From contig CAWHGB010000002.1 in the NCBI GenBank assembly GCA_963828855.1, positions 496,001 to 560,000 of the forward strand: a stretch of 64,000 nt of DNA, in the 5' to 3' direction. Both the position numbers and the translations under genes were made by a program. Origin of the DNA: CAVVEQ01 sp963828855 (lineage in GTDB: Bacteria; Chloroflexota; Anaerolineae; Anaerolineales; Anaerolineaceae). Positions within the stretch are counted from its first letter, which is position 1, and every line of letters begins with the position of its first letter. Positions 11,571-21,575 of the stretch are shown piece by piece. The notes beneath the pieces were generated by a model, which was not told the origin of the DNA, did no database searches, and worked only from the letters and a program-made list of their open reading frames with translations.

Positions 11571-11610
11571 AACCGGCTTGTCGATGAATCCTCGACAAGC
11601 CGGTTTTAAT
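11571..11610. terminator. Bidirectional intrinsic terminator between eno and the GH57 gene
   Basis: A perfect 14-bp stem pairs 11571-11584 with 11592-11605 around a 7-base loop. It is flanked by an A run on the left and a T-rich tail on the right, so it can serve eno on the plus strand and the convergent glycosidase gene on the minus strand. Confidence 0.9.
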
Positions 11611-11612
11611 CT

Positions 11613-13003
11613 TTATAGTGTGACTCGATCCAGGAAATCCATGAAAACCTGGGCTGCATTCAGGCTCACCCGGGAACTGCTGACTTTTTCAAATAAGGGT
11701 AGAACGTCATTCACAAGTGAGGAACCAGTGGCTTTCTGGGCTAGGTGGATCGCACTCGCTGCGTATCGCACGGCATTCTGCGGTTCGATCCTGTCAAAAT
11801 CCTCAAAGAACCAGGCGCAGGAAGCAAACATGCGCTGTCTTTCGAATTGCGATTTTAATAATTGCGAAATCCGTTTCGATTCGTTGTTCGTAACTAAAGG
11901 CCCGCCCAAATTTGTGAGACAGGATTGGAGATCGAATTGCGGATCTCGGATTTTGATCGCCAGGTCTCGCAATCGCCAGGGATCATTCACCAGGCGGCTG
12001 GTTTCATCAACGAAGATCTTGTCGATGATTTCTGCCGTCGCGTTTAATGCTTCTCTGAGGGGGGCTTTCCACTCTGGGTGGGGCGTGCAAGCGCAAGAAC
12101 CCGACCAGCGCAGCAATTCATGCATGCAGCTCCAGGAGGTTTTCTCGCGAATCTCAATCCAATCTTTCGGAGCATGCTCTATTAAGCCAAAGTTCCGGGT
12201 AGACAGCCTGAATTCCAGCCATCTTTAGAGAGGTGGAAAAAAGCTGCTTGAAGGAATTTATAACGGAATTCCTGGTGATGGCCATATAGTTCTCCATCCG
12301 TCGCGACCAGGATCAATTGATCCTTATTCCCTGGGGAGTATTTAGGCATCAATCGCCGTTTTACAAATTCATCCGCATTGGAAGTGAACCCTTGGTCAAA
12401 ACTGATCCCGGAGCTCAACTCCTGGTTATAAAAAAAGACGGTCATGGATCGATCCGGACTCAATTTCACCAGGTAGGGCTGGCCGGGATCGATATCTGTT
12501 GCTGCCTGCCAGGGAGCCAGGATGGTAAAGCGGATACCAAGCAGGGAAAGTACATCCAGGGTTTCCAGGTCCACAGCGGTCTCCGGCAACCACATTCCTT
12601 GAGGCAGCCGATTGAATCTGTTGGTGAAATCGTCGATCCCCCAGCGTACCTGGGTGAATTTGTCCTGCCGGGTGGCAAGAGGAAGGATCGTATGGTGAAA
12701 GGACTGTGCCATCGCATTTCCAGCGGATCTCTTTTCCTGGTTGAAGCGGTCATCTGCGATGGCGCGGTGGATGACCGGTGGATGGTTTTGCTCCAGCCAT
12801 TCTGAAAGCGTCGGGCCGATATTGAAGCTGATGTTACCGAAATTCCCAGCTTCAGCGTTGGGTCGGTAGCAATCATCCACAATCCTTTCATTCCAGTTGG
12901 AAAAAGGAGCAGCCCCAGCCTCGATGGGGATGACCCCGGTCAGCGGATCCTCCCTGGGAGGCTGGTAGAAATGTCCGTGGACGCAAAAGGCGTGATCGCT
13001 CAT
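11613..13003 (-). CDS. GH57-like protein of the DUF3536 family, one frameshift
   Basis: The N-terminus reads MSDHAFCVHGHFYQPPRE, followed by SNWNERIVDDCYRPN, ISFNIGPTLSEWLE and MWLPETAVDLETLDVL. These are hallmarks of the DUF3536 branch of glycoside hydrolase family 57, retaining enzymes acting on alpha-glucans. After a frame change near 12185 the protein continues TSWSCMHELLRWSGSC to a stop at 11613. At about 460 residues it is shorter than the roughly 800 residues I recall for DUF3536 proteins; the C-terminal region appears reduced. ATG 13003 is preferred over GTG 13009. It lies 10 bases after the epimerase gene and is probably co-transcribed with it. The exact substrate is unknown. Confidence 0.75.
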
Positions 13004-13013
13004 ATTCACCGAA

Positions 13014-13904
13014 TTAAGGTTTCAGGTAATCGATCATGAGGCTCAACCTTGCTGGCATCAACCCGAATAGCCGCGGCAGGGTATCCAGTGCGGTCGTGTG
13101 ATCCACTGCCAGGTAATCGAGCCAGTAGATCGAAACCGGGGAGCGTTTGAGGACTTGCTCGGCAAAAAGATTCATTGAACGAAGAAAAACAGAGGAAGAA
13201 TTGACGATCGTTCTACGATGCTTCGTAGCCGCCATGACGATTTCAACGATCTGGCGATACGTCAGGTACTCGCACCCCCCGATCGGCAATGTTTGATTTT
13301 TGGTTTTCGGCTCCTCCAACGCCCAGGTCAGGCAAGTAACCAGATCTTCGATCCATAACGGCTGCAGGTTGACCAATCCATCGCCGGGAATGAAGAATAA
13401 GAAAGGGGTTACCCGCAGGATCCGGTCGATCACTGTTGTGAATTGGTCGCCCGGGCCAAACACCGCGGATGATTTGAATATTGTAAAGGTAACACCGCTC
13501 TTTTTGATCAAACCTTCGGCAATCCCTTTGGCCTTCATCACCGGGAAGGCAGATGCGCGATCTGCCCCGATGTGGCTGAGATAAAAGAACCGCTCAACGC
13601 CCGCCTGTACGGCAGCATCTGCAAGAACAGCCGTACCGTCAATATCCACCCCATTCAGGTCAGCCTGGCTGCCAGCCCGTTCTGTGCCCGCCAAGTGGTA
13701 AACCACATCCACATCGCGCATGGCTGCCATCAAGCCGCGCTCATCTTTAAGGCTGCAGACGGCCACCTCCACCTTTACGCCGCGGGGGATTCGGGGAGAT
13801 TGGGGGGAGGGTCGCAATAACAAGCGAATGGGTTTTCCAAGAAGGTTCAGGTTTCGGATCAATGCCGATCCCACGAAACCTGTTGCCCCGGTGACTAAAA
13901 TCAT
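13014..13904 (-). CDS. NAD(P)-dependent epimerase/dehydratase-like protein (NmrA/NDUFA9 type)
   Basis: This is an intact extended-SDR protein of 296 residues. It starts MILVTGATGFVGSALIRNL, a TGxxGxxG dinucleotide site, and continues with DVVYHLAGTERAG and HIGADRASAFPVMKAKG. The catalytic YxxxK motif is not obvious, which suits the atypical NDUFA9/NmrA-like group that often acts as a redox sensor or ubiquinone-pathway helper rather than a sugar epimerase. The long frame begins at 14078, but residues before the ATG at 13904 do not resemble the family. It is transcribed divergently from the unknown gene at 14004. Confidence 0.75.
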   Translation of the reverse strand: MILVTGATGFVGSALIRNLNLLGKPIRLLLRPSPQSPRIPRGVKVEVAVCSLKDERGLMAAMRDVDVVYHLAGTERAGSQADLNGVDIDGTAVLADAAVQAGVERFFYLSHIGADRASAFPVMKAKGIAEGLIKKSGVTFTIFKSSAVFGPGDQFTTVIDRILRVTPFLFFIPGDGLVNLQPLWIEDLVTCLTWALEEPKTKNQTLPIGGCEYLTYRQIVEIVMAATKHRRTIVNSSSVFLRSMNLFAEQVLKRSPVSIYWLDYLAVDHTTALDTLPRLFGLMPARLSLMIDYLKP

Positions 13905-14003
13905 GGCTCGAATTATAGCAGAGCCTTTTCGTCGACTTTCAATGGCATGTTTCTTGTAACATTGCCCCTGACAACTTGATTCAGTTCTTGAAAAAGGTCT
14001 ACC

Positions 14004-15350
14004 ATGGAAGATACCGAGAATACCACCCGGAAAAATATCGCCCGCATGGGTTTTCACTACTACCAGGATACGGTCCACTTTTCGGACAAGGATCTATCCC
14101 GATGGCTGCCGGAATTGGAGAGCCTGGGAGCAGCATGGCTGGTAATCCAGTCTGCGGCTGACCGGGCAATCCCGGAATCCTTCATCCGAGGATTGCTGCA
14201 ATCCGGGATCGAACCCATCGTTCAGATTCAGCTTTCTCTCCCCAATATTCCTGAGCAATCAAGCCTCAATCTCGTGCTGGAATCCTATTCTCATTGGGGG
14301 GTTCAGTACATCCAATTGTATGATCGCCCAAACCTCACCTCCAGTTGGCCTTCGGCTGCCTGGTTCCAGGAGGACCTGGTGGAACGCTTTCTCGACCGTT
14401 TCCTGCCCCTGGCGGAATTGGTCGCTGGGCTGGGAATGACACCCGTATTTCCCCCCCTCGAGCCGGGAGGGAACTACTGGGATACCGCATTTCTGCGTTC
14501 CGCGCTGGAATCAATGGAGCGGCGCAAGCAGGCGGAATTAAGACAGAAGATGGTTTTCTCCGCCTATGCATACACCTTTTCCAAACCCTTGGACTGGGGC
14601 GCAGGTGGCCCGGAACGGTGGCCAGCTGTGCGCCCTTATTTCACCCCGGAAGGCAGTGAGGATCAGCGCGGTTTCCGGGTTGCGGATTGGTATGCCGCGA
14701 TAATGAACTCTGTCCTCGGCCAGGAATTACCCATTTTTCTATATGGCGTGGGTTTGCAAACCAATCCGCAGGGACCTCAGGGAGAGCTTTTTCCTCCAGA
14801 GATCTATTCATCATTTATTCAGGAGATCGCATCCTCCTTCCTTGCCCCGGTTTCTGAAAAACAATACCAGATTGGCGAGACGATCTTACCTGTCCATCCC
14901 GCTGTAAAAGCCGCAGCATTCTGGTTGCTGGCTTCCGATATAGAAGGTAAGTATCAGCAGTTCGCCTGGTATGACGAGCAAGGGGAATCCTTGCCGGTTG
15001 TGGCAGCTTTAAAAGAGTTTGCCGCTCAATACAGTGCTCCTGCCGAACCGAAGACCCTCCCCCCGCTCGCACCTGGTGAACAGCGGTTGGAGCATTACTT
15101 ATTGCTTCCAACGTATGAATGGGGTGTGGCGGATTGGCACCTGGATGTAATCCGCCCATACGTAAAAAAATTCCAGCCCACCATTGGATTTTCGATCAAA
15201 GACGCCTCACTTGCCAGGAAGGTTACAGTCATCGGGAATACACAGGTCTTTTCGGATTCCGAGCTGGAGGTCCTGCGCAGCAGCGGCTGCCAGGTGGAAC
15301 GGATCAGCGGGGATGGCACCAGTATTGCAACACAGTTGGCAGAGAGGTAA
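14004..15350 (+). CDS. Unknown protein, TIM-barrel-like with a possible C-terminal wall-binding repeat
   Basis: This intact 448-residue protein has no signal peptide or membrane segment. The first 330 residues (GFHYYQDTVHFSDKDL, QYIQLYDRPNLTSSWPSAAW, LGMTPVFPPLEPGG) resemble a glycosidase-type barrel, with alternating predicted strands and aromatic-rich loops, but I recognise no catalytic signature. The last 45 residues (ARKVTVIGNTQVFSDSELEV then LRSSGCQVERISGDG) resemble one copy of the cell-wall-binding repeat 2 pattern. It ends five bases before ftsZ, so the two genes are probably one transcript. The function is unknown; a role tied to envelope or division is only a context inference. Confidence 0.6.
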   Translation: MEDTENTTRKNIARMGFHYYQDTVHFSDKDLSRWLPELESLGAAWLVIQSAADRAIPESFIRGLLQSGIEPIVQIQLSLPNIPEQSSLNLVLESYSHWGVQYIQLYDRPNLTSSWPSAAWFQEDLVERFLDRFLPLAELVAGLGMTPVFPPLEPGGNYWDTAFLRSALESMERRKQAELRQKMVFSAYAYTFSKPLDWGAGGPERWPAVRPYFTPEGSEDQRGFRVADWYAAIMNSVLGQELPIFLYGVGLQTNPQGPQGELFPPEIYSSFIQEIASSFLAPVSEKQYQIGETILPVHPAVKAAAFWLLASDIEGKYQQFAWYDEQGESLPVVAALKEFAAQYSAPAEPKTLPPLAPGEQRLEHYLLLPTYEWGVADWHLDVIRPYVKKFQPTIGFSIKDASLARKVTVIGNTQVFSDSELEVLRSSGCQVERISGDGTSIATQLAER

Positions 15351-15355
15351 CTCAC

Positions 15356-16540
15356 ATGACCATTTCCGTTCTCCCCCGTCCAGTATTACGAACCCCCATC
15401 GCAGCAAGAATGCCCGTGCTGAAAGTTATCGGCCTTGGCGGAGGCGGATGCAACGCCATCAACCGCATGATCGAGTTGGGCATAAGCGGGGTGGATTTCA
15501 TCGCAGCCAATACCGATTGCCAGGCACTCAATGCCACACTCGCTCCGGTAAAGATCCACCTGGGTCCAAAATCCACCCGGGGGCTGGGTGCGGGCGGTAA
15601 CCCGCAGATGGGCGAAGCGGCTGCTGAAGAGAGCTATAGCGCGCTGAATGATGCGCTATCAGGTGCGGATATGATCTTCCTCACCGCAGGTATGGGCGGT
15701 GGAACCGGAACAGGATCGATCCCCGTCGCAGCCAGGGTGGCACGCGCCACCGGGGCTGTGGTCGTCGCCATTGTGACCACTCCATTTTCATTTGAAGTCG
15801 GTCGCCGCCAAATGAATGCCCGTGAAGGGCTTTCAAAATTGCAGCCATTTGCCGACACATTGATCACAGTGCCCAATGACCGGCTTTTACAGATCGCCTC
15901 CCGTGATCTCTCACTTGAGATGGCATTCCGATTGGCGGACGATGTCCTTCGACAGGGAATCCAGGGAATTGCTGAATTGATCACCCAACCGGGAATGATC
16001 AATGTGGATTTCGCCCATATTCGTCATCTGATGCAGAATGGTGGCGGTGCTGTACTGTCCATCGGGGTTGGGTCAGGAGACGATAAAGCTCTATCCGCGG
16101 TGGAAAACGCCATACGGCATCCCTTGCTGGAATCCATCAATCTCGAGAATGCCACCGGTATTATCGCCAACTTCACAGGCGGGCACAATCTGACCTTCTT
16201 CGAAGTGACCGATGCGCTAAATTACCTGCAGGAGCAGACGAATAGCAGCGCGGAGATCATTCCCGGGGTGATCAATGATGAACGGCTTGGGGATCGCGCC
16301 CAGGTCATCCTCATCGTAACCGGGATTGGCGCCACACCCGTCGACGCGAATTTTGCGCAGAAAAAGGTTGTTGAACCGGAAACCAGATCGCCTTTCGTCT
16401 TCGACCAACCGCAAAAAAGCCCAGATATTTTTAATTTCACCGATGAACAAACAGTCGACCCGCTGCCCACGCTTGAAACCCCCGTACTGCCATCGAACAT
16501 CGATATACCGGCTTTTCTGCGTCGCCGCATCCGTCCATAG
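15356..16540 (+). CDS. ftsZ: Cell division protein FtsZ with altered T7 loop
   Basis: This is an intact tubulin-like GTPase of 394 residues. The N-terminal GTP site is GLGGGGCNAINRMIE, followed by RGLGAGGNPQMGEAA and the tubulin signature GMGGGTGTGSIPVAA. The C-terminus ends NIDIPAFLRRRIRP, matching the conserved tail that binds FtsA/SepF-type partners. The catalytic T7 loop reads NVDFAHIRHLM where most FtsZ proteins have NxDFADVR: the first Asp is kept but the second is His. ATG 15356 is chosen because the family N-terminus follows it closely. It sits five bases after an unknown gene and ten bases before a 71-residue open reading frame. No ftsA, ftsQ or mur genes are nearby, so this is not the classical dcw cluster. 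Confidence 0.92.
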   Translation: MTISVLPRPVLRTPIAARMPVLKVIGLGGGGCNAINRMIELGISGVDFIAANTDCQALNATLAPVKIHLGPKSTRGLGAGGNPQMGEAAAEESYSALNDALSGADMIFLTAGMGGGTGTGSIPVAARVARATGAVVVAIVTTPFSFEVGRRQMNAREGLSKLQPFADTLITVPNDRLLQIASRDLSLEMAFRLADDVLRQGIQGIAELITQPGMINVDFAHIRHLMQNGGGAVLSIGVGSGDDKALSAVENAIRHPLLESINLENATGIIANFTGGHNLTFFEVTDALNYLQEQTNSSAEIIPGVINDERLGDRAQVILIVTGIGATPVDANFAQKKVVEPETRSPFVFDQPQKSPDIFNFTDEQTVDPLPTLETPVLPSNIDIPAFLRRRIRP

Positions 16541-16549
16541 AGGAGGAAT

Positions 16550-16765
16550 ATGGAAAAAGTAACAGTCACAACGATCTGCAAGCAGATCTACCGCCAGTTC
16601 CCGGAAGTGAATGGGGTGAAGCCTTCGGTCAAACCCCAGGGGAACGGTTACCTTTTGGTTTTTCACGGTTCAGCCAATATGGGCGGGGGGAAGAAGATCG
16701 AACGGACTGTTCGCGTGGTTGCCGATGAATCCGGAAAAATTAGCAAGGTAACGACTTCGCGGTGA
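16550..16765 (+). CDS. Small unknown protein, 71 aa
   Basis: This short intact frame starts ATG at 16550 with AGGAGGAA immediately upstream and lies ten bases after the ftsZ stop. The product is basic, ends VRVVADESGKISKVTTSR, and has no membrane segment, cysteine motif or recognised domain. The predicted alternating strands suggest a small beta-sheet protein. Tight spacing and a strong ribosome-binding site support real translation with ftsZ. Confidence 0.6.
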   Translation: MEKVTVTTICKQIYRQFPEVNGVKPSVKPQGNGYLLVFHGSANMGGGKKIERTVRVVADESGKISKVTTSR

Positions 16766-16989
16766 AGTTAATCTTGACATCGAAGTTCCTCCGGAGAACC
16801 GAACTTCTCTTTTGGGATCATGCCATTCAGCGAATGGAAGACGACGAAAGGCTTCAATTATTGATCCGGAGTATTTCAGATCCCCGCTTCCCGGAAAATT
16901 CAAAGAACGTCAGGATCCTCCTTTCTCTCATCGGGATAAGCGGCCTCATATTTGGAATACTCGCTTACCACTTATTACATTCGATTTAA
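16762..16989 (+). CDS. Small tail-anchored membrane protein, 75 aa
   Basis: The start is GTG at 16762, overlapping the stop of the preceding small gene by four bases (GTGA), which suggests translational coupling. The N-terminal 48 residues are charged, and the C-terminus is one hydrophobic segment (ILLSLIGISGLIFGILAYHL), giving a tail-anchored topology. No family is recognised. Its position after ftsZ and the 71-residue gene makes it a candidate division or envelope accessory protein, but that is inference only. Confidence 0.5.
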   Translation: MKLILTSKFLRRTELLFWDHAIQRMEDDERLQLLIRSISDPRFPENSKNVRILLSLIGISGLIFGILAYHLLHSI

Positions 16990-17073
16990 TTTCTAGTTTT
17001 CAAGCAAGTTCTCCAGAGGGGTTAGAAAAAATCACAGTCTGGTAGAATTTAAGGATCAGACGGTTACCTGTGT

Positions 17074-17772
17074 ATGAAAAAAGTGATCCTGACGGGATTG
17101 TTGGTCTTTTTGGCTGCCGCCACTGCAGGTTATATCATTGCTGCAGTCTCAGGCCAATTGCCCCCATTCCCCTCCAAACTGCCGATAAAAAGAGATCTTG
17201 AGGAAATCAACAACAAAAGATCCTCGTAGTTCTGGTGGATGATTTGAAGTCATCCGATCCAGTTATCGAGTCTATCTGGATGGTATATAACTATCCGGAA
17301 TCACAGCCAGCCCTATTGTTTCTCCCGATACATTCTCTAAGAGATCAAGCCGCGCACCCGGAAATCCAGACAGAGTTTAAATTTGGTTTTTCGGGAAGAT
17401 TATCTACTGGATTTCGGGAATCTCTGCAGGAATACCTACAATTTATACTGGGACAATTACTTGGTTCTCGATAACCAAATATTTTCCCAGATTCATTCAA
17501 CTGATTAACAGAGAAAAAAGCCCCCAAGTTGCTTCGCAACCAACCAACCTGGAAAAACCAGCCGATTATAAAGCGACGGCGATAAAATATATTAAAGTTT
17601 ATTGTTCCTATCTTAAATCCGGAAAGCTCTGATCCCGTCGTTGATTGAAAGTTGGATGAAGATTTCTCCAGGTTTTTGGACCGATATAAAACAGGAAAAT
17701 CTGGATGCTTACTGGTCGTGGTTTGTTGAGCACCCCCAGAAAACTCCTTGTAACATCGTTACGAGCAAGTGA
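17074..17772 (+). CDS. Degenerate or frameshifted anchored protein, possibly LCP-like
   Basis: The ATG at 17074 starts a signal-anchor (MKKVILTGLLVFLAAATAGY). The frame stops at 17229, but the adjacent frame continues ILVVLVDDLKSSDPVIESIW then NYPESQPALLFLPIHSLRD. This resembles the opening beta-strands of LytR-CpsA-Psr (LCP) proteins, which transfer glycopolymers to peptidoglycan. Further text (WDNYLVLDNQIFSQI, then FWTDIKQENLDAYWSWFVEH) lies in other frames and ends at 17772. The conserved arginines of LCP proteins are not seen, so the assignment is weak. It may be a real broken gene or an error-laden intact one. It is AT-rich compared with its neighbours. Confidence 0.4.
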
Positions 17773-17792
17773 CTTCATAGAGGATAACAATC

Positions 17793-18788
17793 TTGGACAC
17801 GATCAATCGAAGAAAATTCCTGCAAACGACATCTTCGGCAGCGGGTATGTTTGCAACGCAGCAGGTGTTAACCGCCTGCGTTGCTCCCAAGAGCATCCAT
17901 ACTCCCGGGAGCGGTCCAGCTATTGATCCCACGGCTTCGGCTCCAATCGAGCAGGCACCTTCCCCCAGCCCTCAAAATCTACCCCATCTAGCAGTCGCCC
18001 GTAATGGTGACCCGGAGGATATGACCCGTCGGGCTGTCGCAGCCCTGGGTGGCATGGAAATGTTCGTGCCCAAAGGTTCCCGGGTGGTTGTCAAGCCCAA
18101 TATTTGCGTCGGCTACAATTCTTACGAGTACGCCTCAACGACGAACCCCTGGGTTGTTGCAGCGGTTGTAAAAATGGCATTGGAGGCAGGCGCGAAAACA
18201 GTTCAGGTTATGGATTACCCCTTCGGAAGCTCCCCCGAACAAGCTTATGAATATTCCGGAATTGGAGAGCAGGTGAGAGCCGCCGGTGGTGAGATGGTGA
18301 TAATGAAAGCCATACAGTACCAGGAACGTGAAATACCGGGCGCAAAAATCTGAAAACCACCTCAATTAATGATCTAATCTATACGGCGGATGCTTTGATC
18401 AATGTTCCCATCGCTAAAGATCACAGCCTGGCTCACCTGACACTTGGAATGAAAAATCTAATGGGAGCAATCAGAAATCGGGAGATGCTTCACAGCCATC
18501 TTTCTGAAAGCCTGACTGATTTATGCACAATCCTTAAACCTCAGCTGACCATTATTGATGCAGTGAGAATTCTTATGGCCAACGGTCCTACGGGTGGCGA
18601 TTTGAATGACGTCAAACAGACCAACACCGTCATTGCCAGTCCGGATATCGTCACCGCGGATAGCTATGCTGCCGGGTTTATTTGGGGTCAAACCTTCCGA
18701 GCTGGGTTATCTGGTGGAAGGCAGCCAGCGGGGAATTGGCCGAATGGACCTGGAGAACTTGAAGATCGAAGAGATCAACGCAGGTTGA
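17793..18788 (+). CDS. Tat-exported DUF362 protein, frameshifted
   Basis: The N-terminus MDTINRRKFLQTTSSAAGMF is a twin-arginine signal, followed by LTACV, a plausible lipobox. The mature region matches DUF362: VVVKPNICVGYNSYEY, NPWVVAAVVKMALEAGAKTV, and after a frame change near 18352, LINVPIAKDHSLAHLTLGMK and ILMANGPTGGD. It ends after a second shift near 18690, with LENLKIEEINAG. DUF362 proteins are found beside ferredoxin-type redox proteins, but their reaction is not established. The TTG start at 17793 has AGAGGA nine bases upstream. Its stop overlaps the start of the polyferredoxin gene, so the two are coupled. Confidence 0.8.
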
Positions 18789-20323
18789 TGTTCCCATGCC
18801 GGGCAGCGAGAATTCTTACCACTTTTCTCCTCAAATTGGCGCAAGCTAAGAATCGCTGTCCAGGTTATTTCCGGTTTGTTTTTTCTTGGTTCTCTTTATC
18901 ATCACTCCGCAGCTTTTGGTGGATGGAAAGTTCGCTTCCATCCCGATCAGGCTTAGTCCGCTGGTTATGGTCGGGAAGCAGTCTTGGCAGCCAAGGTTCT
19001 GATCCCAGGACTTGCGCTCGTTTGCATATTTCTTTTGTTCGCACTTGTATTTGGAAGGACCTGGTGTGGTTGGTTGTGCCCGTTGGGCAGCTTTATTGAG
19101 ATTTTTCCGATACGCAGGAAGCGGATAACCGCCGTAAATGAAATCTGGCGAAAGGGAAAATACTTACTGCTAATCGCCCTAATAATCGCGGCTCTGCTGG
19201 GAAACCTAAGCCTAATGATCTTCGATCCATTGACGATCATTTTCAGGACTTTTACCTTTTCTATCTGGCCGGTTTTAAGTTACATTCTTCAAGAATTGGA
19301 AACATTTCTATACGGATTTGATTTCCTTCAACCTTTAATAATTGGATTTGATAGTGCCATCCGCCCAGCGATCTTCCCGCTCAATCAAATAGTGTATTCC
19401 CAAGCCCTGCTATTCTTCGGAATTTTCATTTCCATCCTTCTTCTGAATTTTTTCGCCGAGAGGTTCTGGTGCCGTTATCTCTGCCCTCTAGGTGGCTTGT
19501 TGGCTTGGATAAGCAGGTTCGCTTTTTTCAAGCGGCAAGTGACAGCGGATTGCATCTCATGCGGTAAATGCGCGCGGGTTTGCCAGACCGGAACAGTGGA
19601 TGAGATATTGGCGTATCCGAAGTGACCCAGGAGAATGTACATTCTGTATGGATTGCATTTCCGCTTGTCCAAATGATTCAAACCGGTTCGCGCACAAAAG
19701 TGGATTGAGTCCTGGGCATGCCCTACGATCCTACCCGTAGGGAAGCCTTGGTCACCATCGGGACTGTAACTGCCGGGATCGCGGTAGCAAGCACCCAGCC
19801 CGTCCAAAATCCAGGTAAAACGTTCTTGATCCGTCCTCCGGGTGTGGAGGAAGAGAATTTCCTGAGCCAGTGCGTGCGCTGTGGGGAATGCTTCCGGATC
19901 TGCCCAACAAATACATTGCAACCAACATTATTTGAAGCTGGGATCACAGGATTCTGGACTCCCGTTCTAGTTCCGCGTATAGGGTATTGCGATTACTCCT
20001 GCAACGCCTGCGGACAGATCTGCCCTGTTCAGGCGATTCCTCCCCTTTCTTTACCTGAAAAAAGACAGGTGAAGATCGGTTCTGCGTATATCAATCAGGT
20101 CTTTGCATCGCATGGACTGACGAACAGGATTGCATAGTTTGTGAAGAGATGTGCCCCCTGCCCGAAAAAGCGATTAAGCTGCATCGCAGTGGAAATGGGA
20201 ACCAAGCATCCAGTAGCTCTGGTTCCCGTGGTGAACCGCGGTTTATGCATCGGTTGCGGTATTTGTGAAACGAAATGCCCGGTGATCGGCGAAGCTGCCA
20301 TCCAGGTTCGAATTCCCCAATGA
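18788..20323 (+). CDS. Membrane polyferredoxin (NapH-like, 4Fe-4S), frameshifted
   Basis: Hydrophobic helices at 18840-19500 carry two CxxxCP motifs, GRTWCGWLCPLGSFIEIF and RFWCRYLCPLGGLLAW, typical of NapH/YccM-type membrane ferredoxins. Then come 4Fe-4S clusters: CISCGKCARVCQTG, CTFCMDCISACPNDSNR, CVRCGECFRICPTN, CNACGQICPVQA, CIVCEEMCPLPEKA and CIGCGICETKCPVIG. A RREALVTIGTVTAGIAV stretch near 19740 looks like a Tat motif and could mark the start of a second protein at 19718, but I believe related single proteins carry it internally. Breaks lie near 18840, 18945, 19620, 19720, 20110 and 20205. It likely moves electrons across the membrane for the DUF362 partner; donor and acceptor are unknown. 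Confidence 0.75.
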
Positions 20324-20333
20324 TCGTAGAATC

Positions 20334-21575
20334 TTATGACTTGATAGTCTTCGGAAACCAGGTGAGCATCAGGATCACTGCCAGCAAAGCCATGCTGCCC
20401 CCAAAGAAAAATGGCGCGGATTGTCCGAGACCCGTCCAGGAACCCATCCCCTGCCAGAGGATACCGGCGATGAGGGAGGCCGGGAATGCGATTATCCCGA
20501 TGATCGCGTTATAAGTTCCATACGCAGTTCCGCGAAGTTCGGCTGGAACCAGGTCCGCAAGCAGTGCGTTGATGGAACCATAGCTCAAACCGTAGTAGAA
20601 ACCGTATGTGACGTATAGCATGAAGATCTGCCAGCTTCCCTGGGCCAGGGCAAATCCGAAGTAAATGATCGCGTACACCAGCCAACCTGCAATGATCATC
20701 TTTCGTCCTGCCGATCCGGTCGGAAAGTCTGCCGGCGGGGGTGGAGATCAGGGAATAGATCAGGTTGAACACTGCCATCATTACCAGGATCATCACCACC
20801 GACATCCCGGTACTTTGCGCTCGAAGGATCAGAAATGCATCTGAGGAATTACCCAGGGTGAAGATTCCCGCGATCACCATAAAAATCATAAATGGCTTGC
20901 CCAGGGTTTTGAACATGATCTTTGGCAATTTACGCTTTGCCCACAGCCGCAGACTTCCTCTGGCTCCGAAAGCCAGCGTGAGGACCGCCAGGAATCGCCG
21001 GAACCAGGCTGACAAGGACGACAATGTGGAAAGTGTGTTCCGAAAGATACTGGCTGTTTGCTTGGGCCAACCAGATCAGACCAGCCGCGATGAGGATGCC
21101 TACGAGGGCACCTGCAGTATCGGCGGCACGGTGAAAGCCAAACGCCAGCCCGCGATCTTTTTCATCAATGGAATCCGCTACTAGTGCGTCGCGTGGAGCA
21201 GTGCGAATACCCTTCCCTGCCCGTCCAGCCAGCGGACAGCTGCCACCGTTTCCCAGGTGCTGGCGATCAGGAAAAATGGTTTCGAGAATGCCGAAAGACC
21301 ATACCCAGCCACGGCCAGCCATTTGCGGGAATGCAGCCTATCGGAGAGCCACCCGGAGAAGAATTTCACCAAGGCTCGCGGTGGCTTCGGCGACACCTTC
21401 GATCAAACCGACGATATTTGTTTTCACCCCCAGCACGTTCACCAGGAAGAGGGGTAGGATGTTGATCACCATTTCGCTGGATATATCCATGAAGAAACTG
21501 GTCAGGCTGACCGCCCAGATGTTCCTGGGCAGATCCCGAATTCGGGTTTGACTTAGGGTAGGATTCTGGAAGCAA
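20334..21575 (-). CDS. Major facilitator superfamily transporter, frameshifted
   Basis: This is a twelve-helix MFS permease read across several frames. Near the N-terminus are NIWAVSLTSFFMDISSEMVI and LPLFLVNVLGVKTNIVGLIE. The loop 2-3 signature reads GWLSDRLHSRKW, then RAGKGIRTAPRDALVADS, and the matching second-half loop reads GRLSDRIGRKKMI. The last helices (20334-20699) are in one frame. Breaks occur near 21535, 21355, 21215, 21000 and 20715. The RAGKGIRTAPRDALIA signature is shared by a large uncharacterised MFS group, so no substrate is proposed. The TTG at 21575 would overlap the stop of the upstream isomerase gene; the true start is uncertain. Confidence 0.75.
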
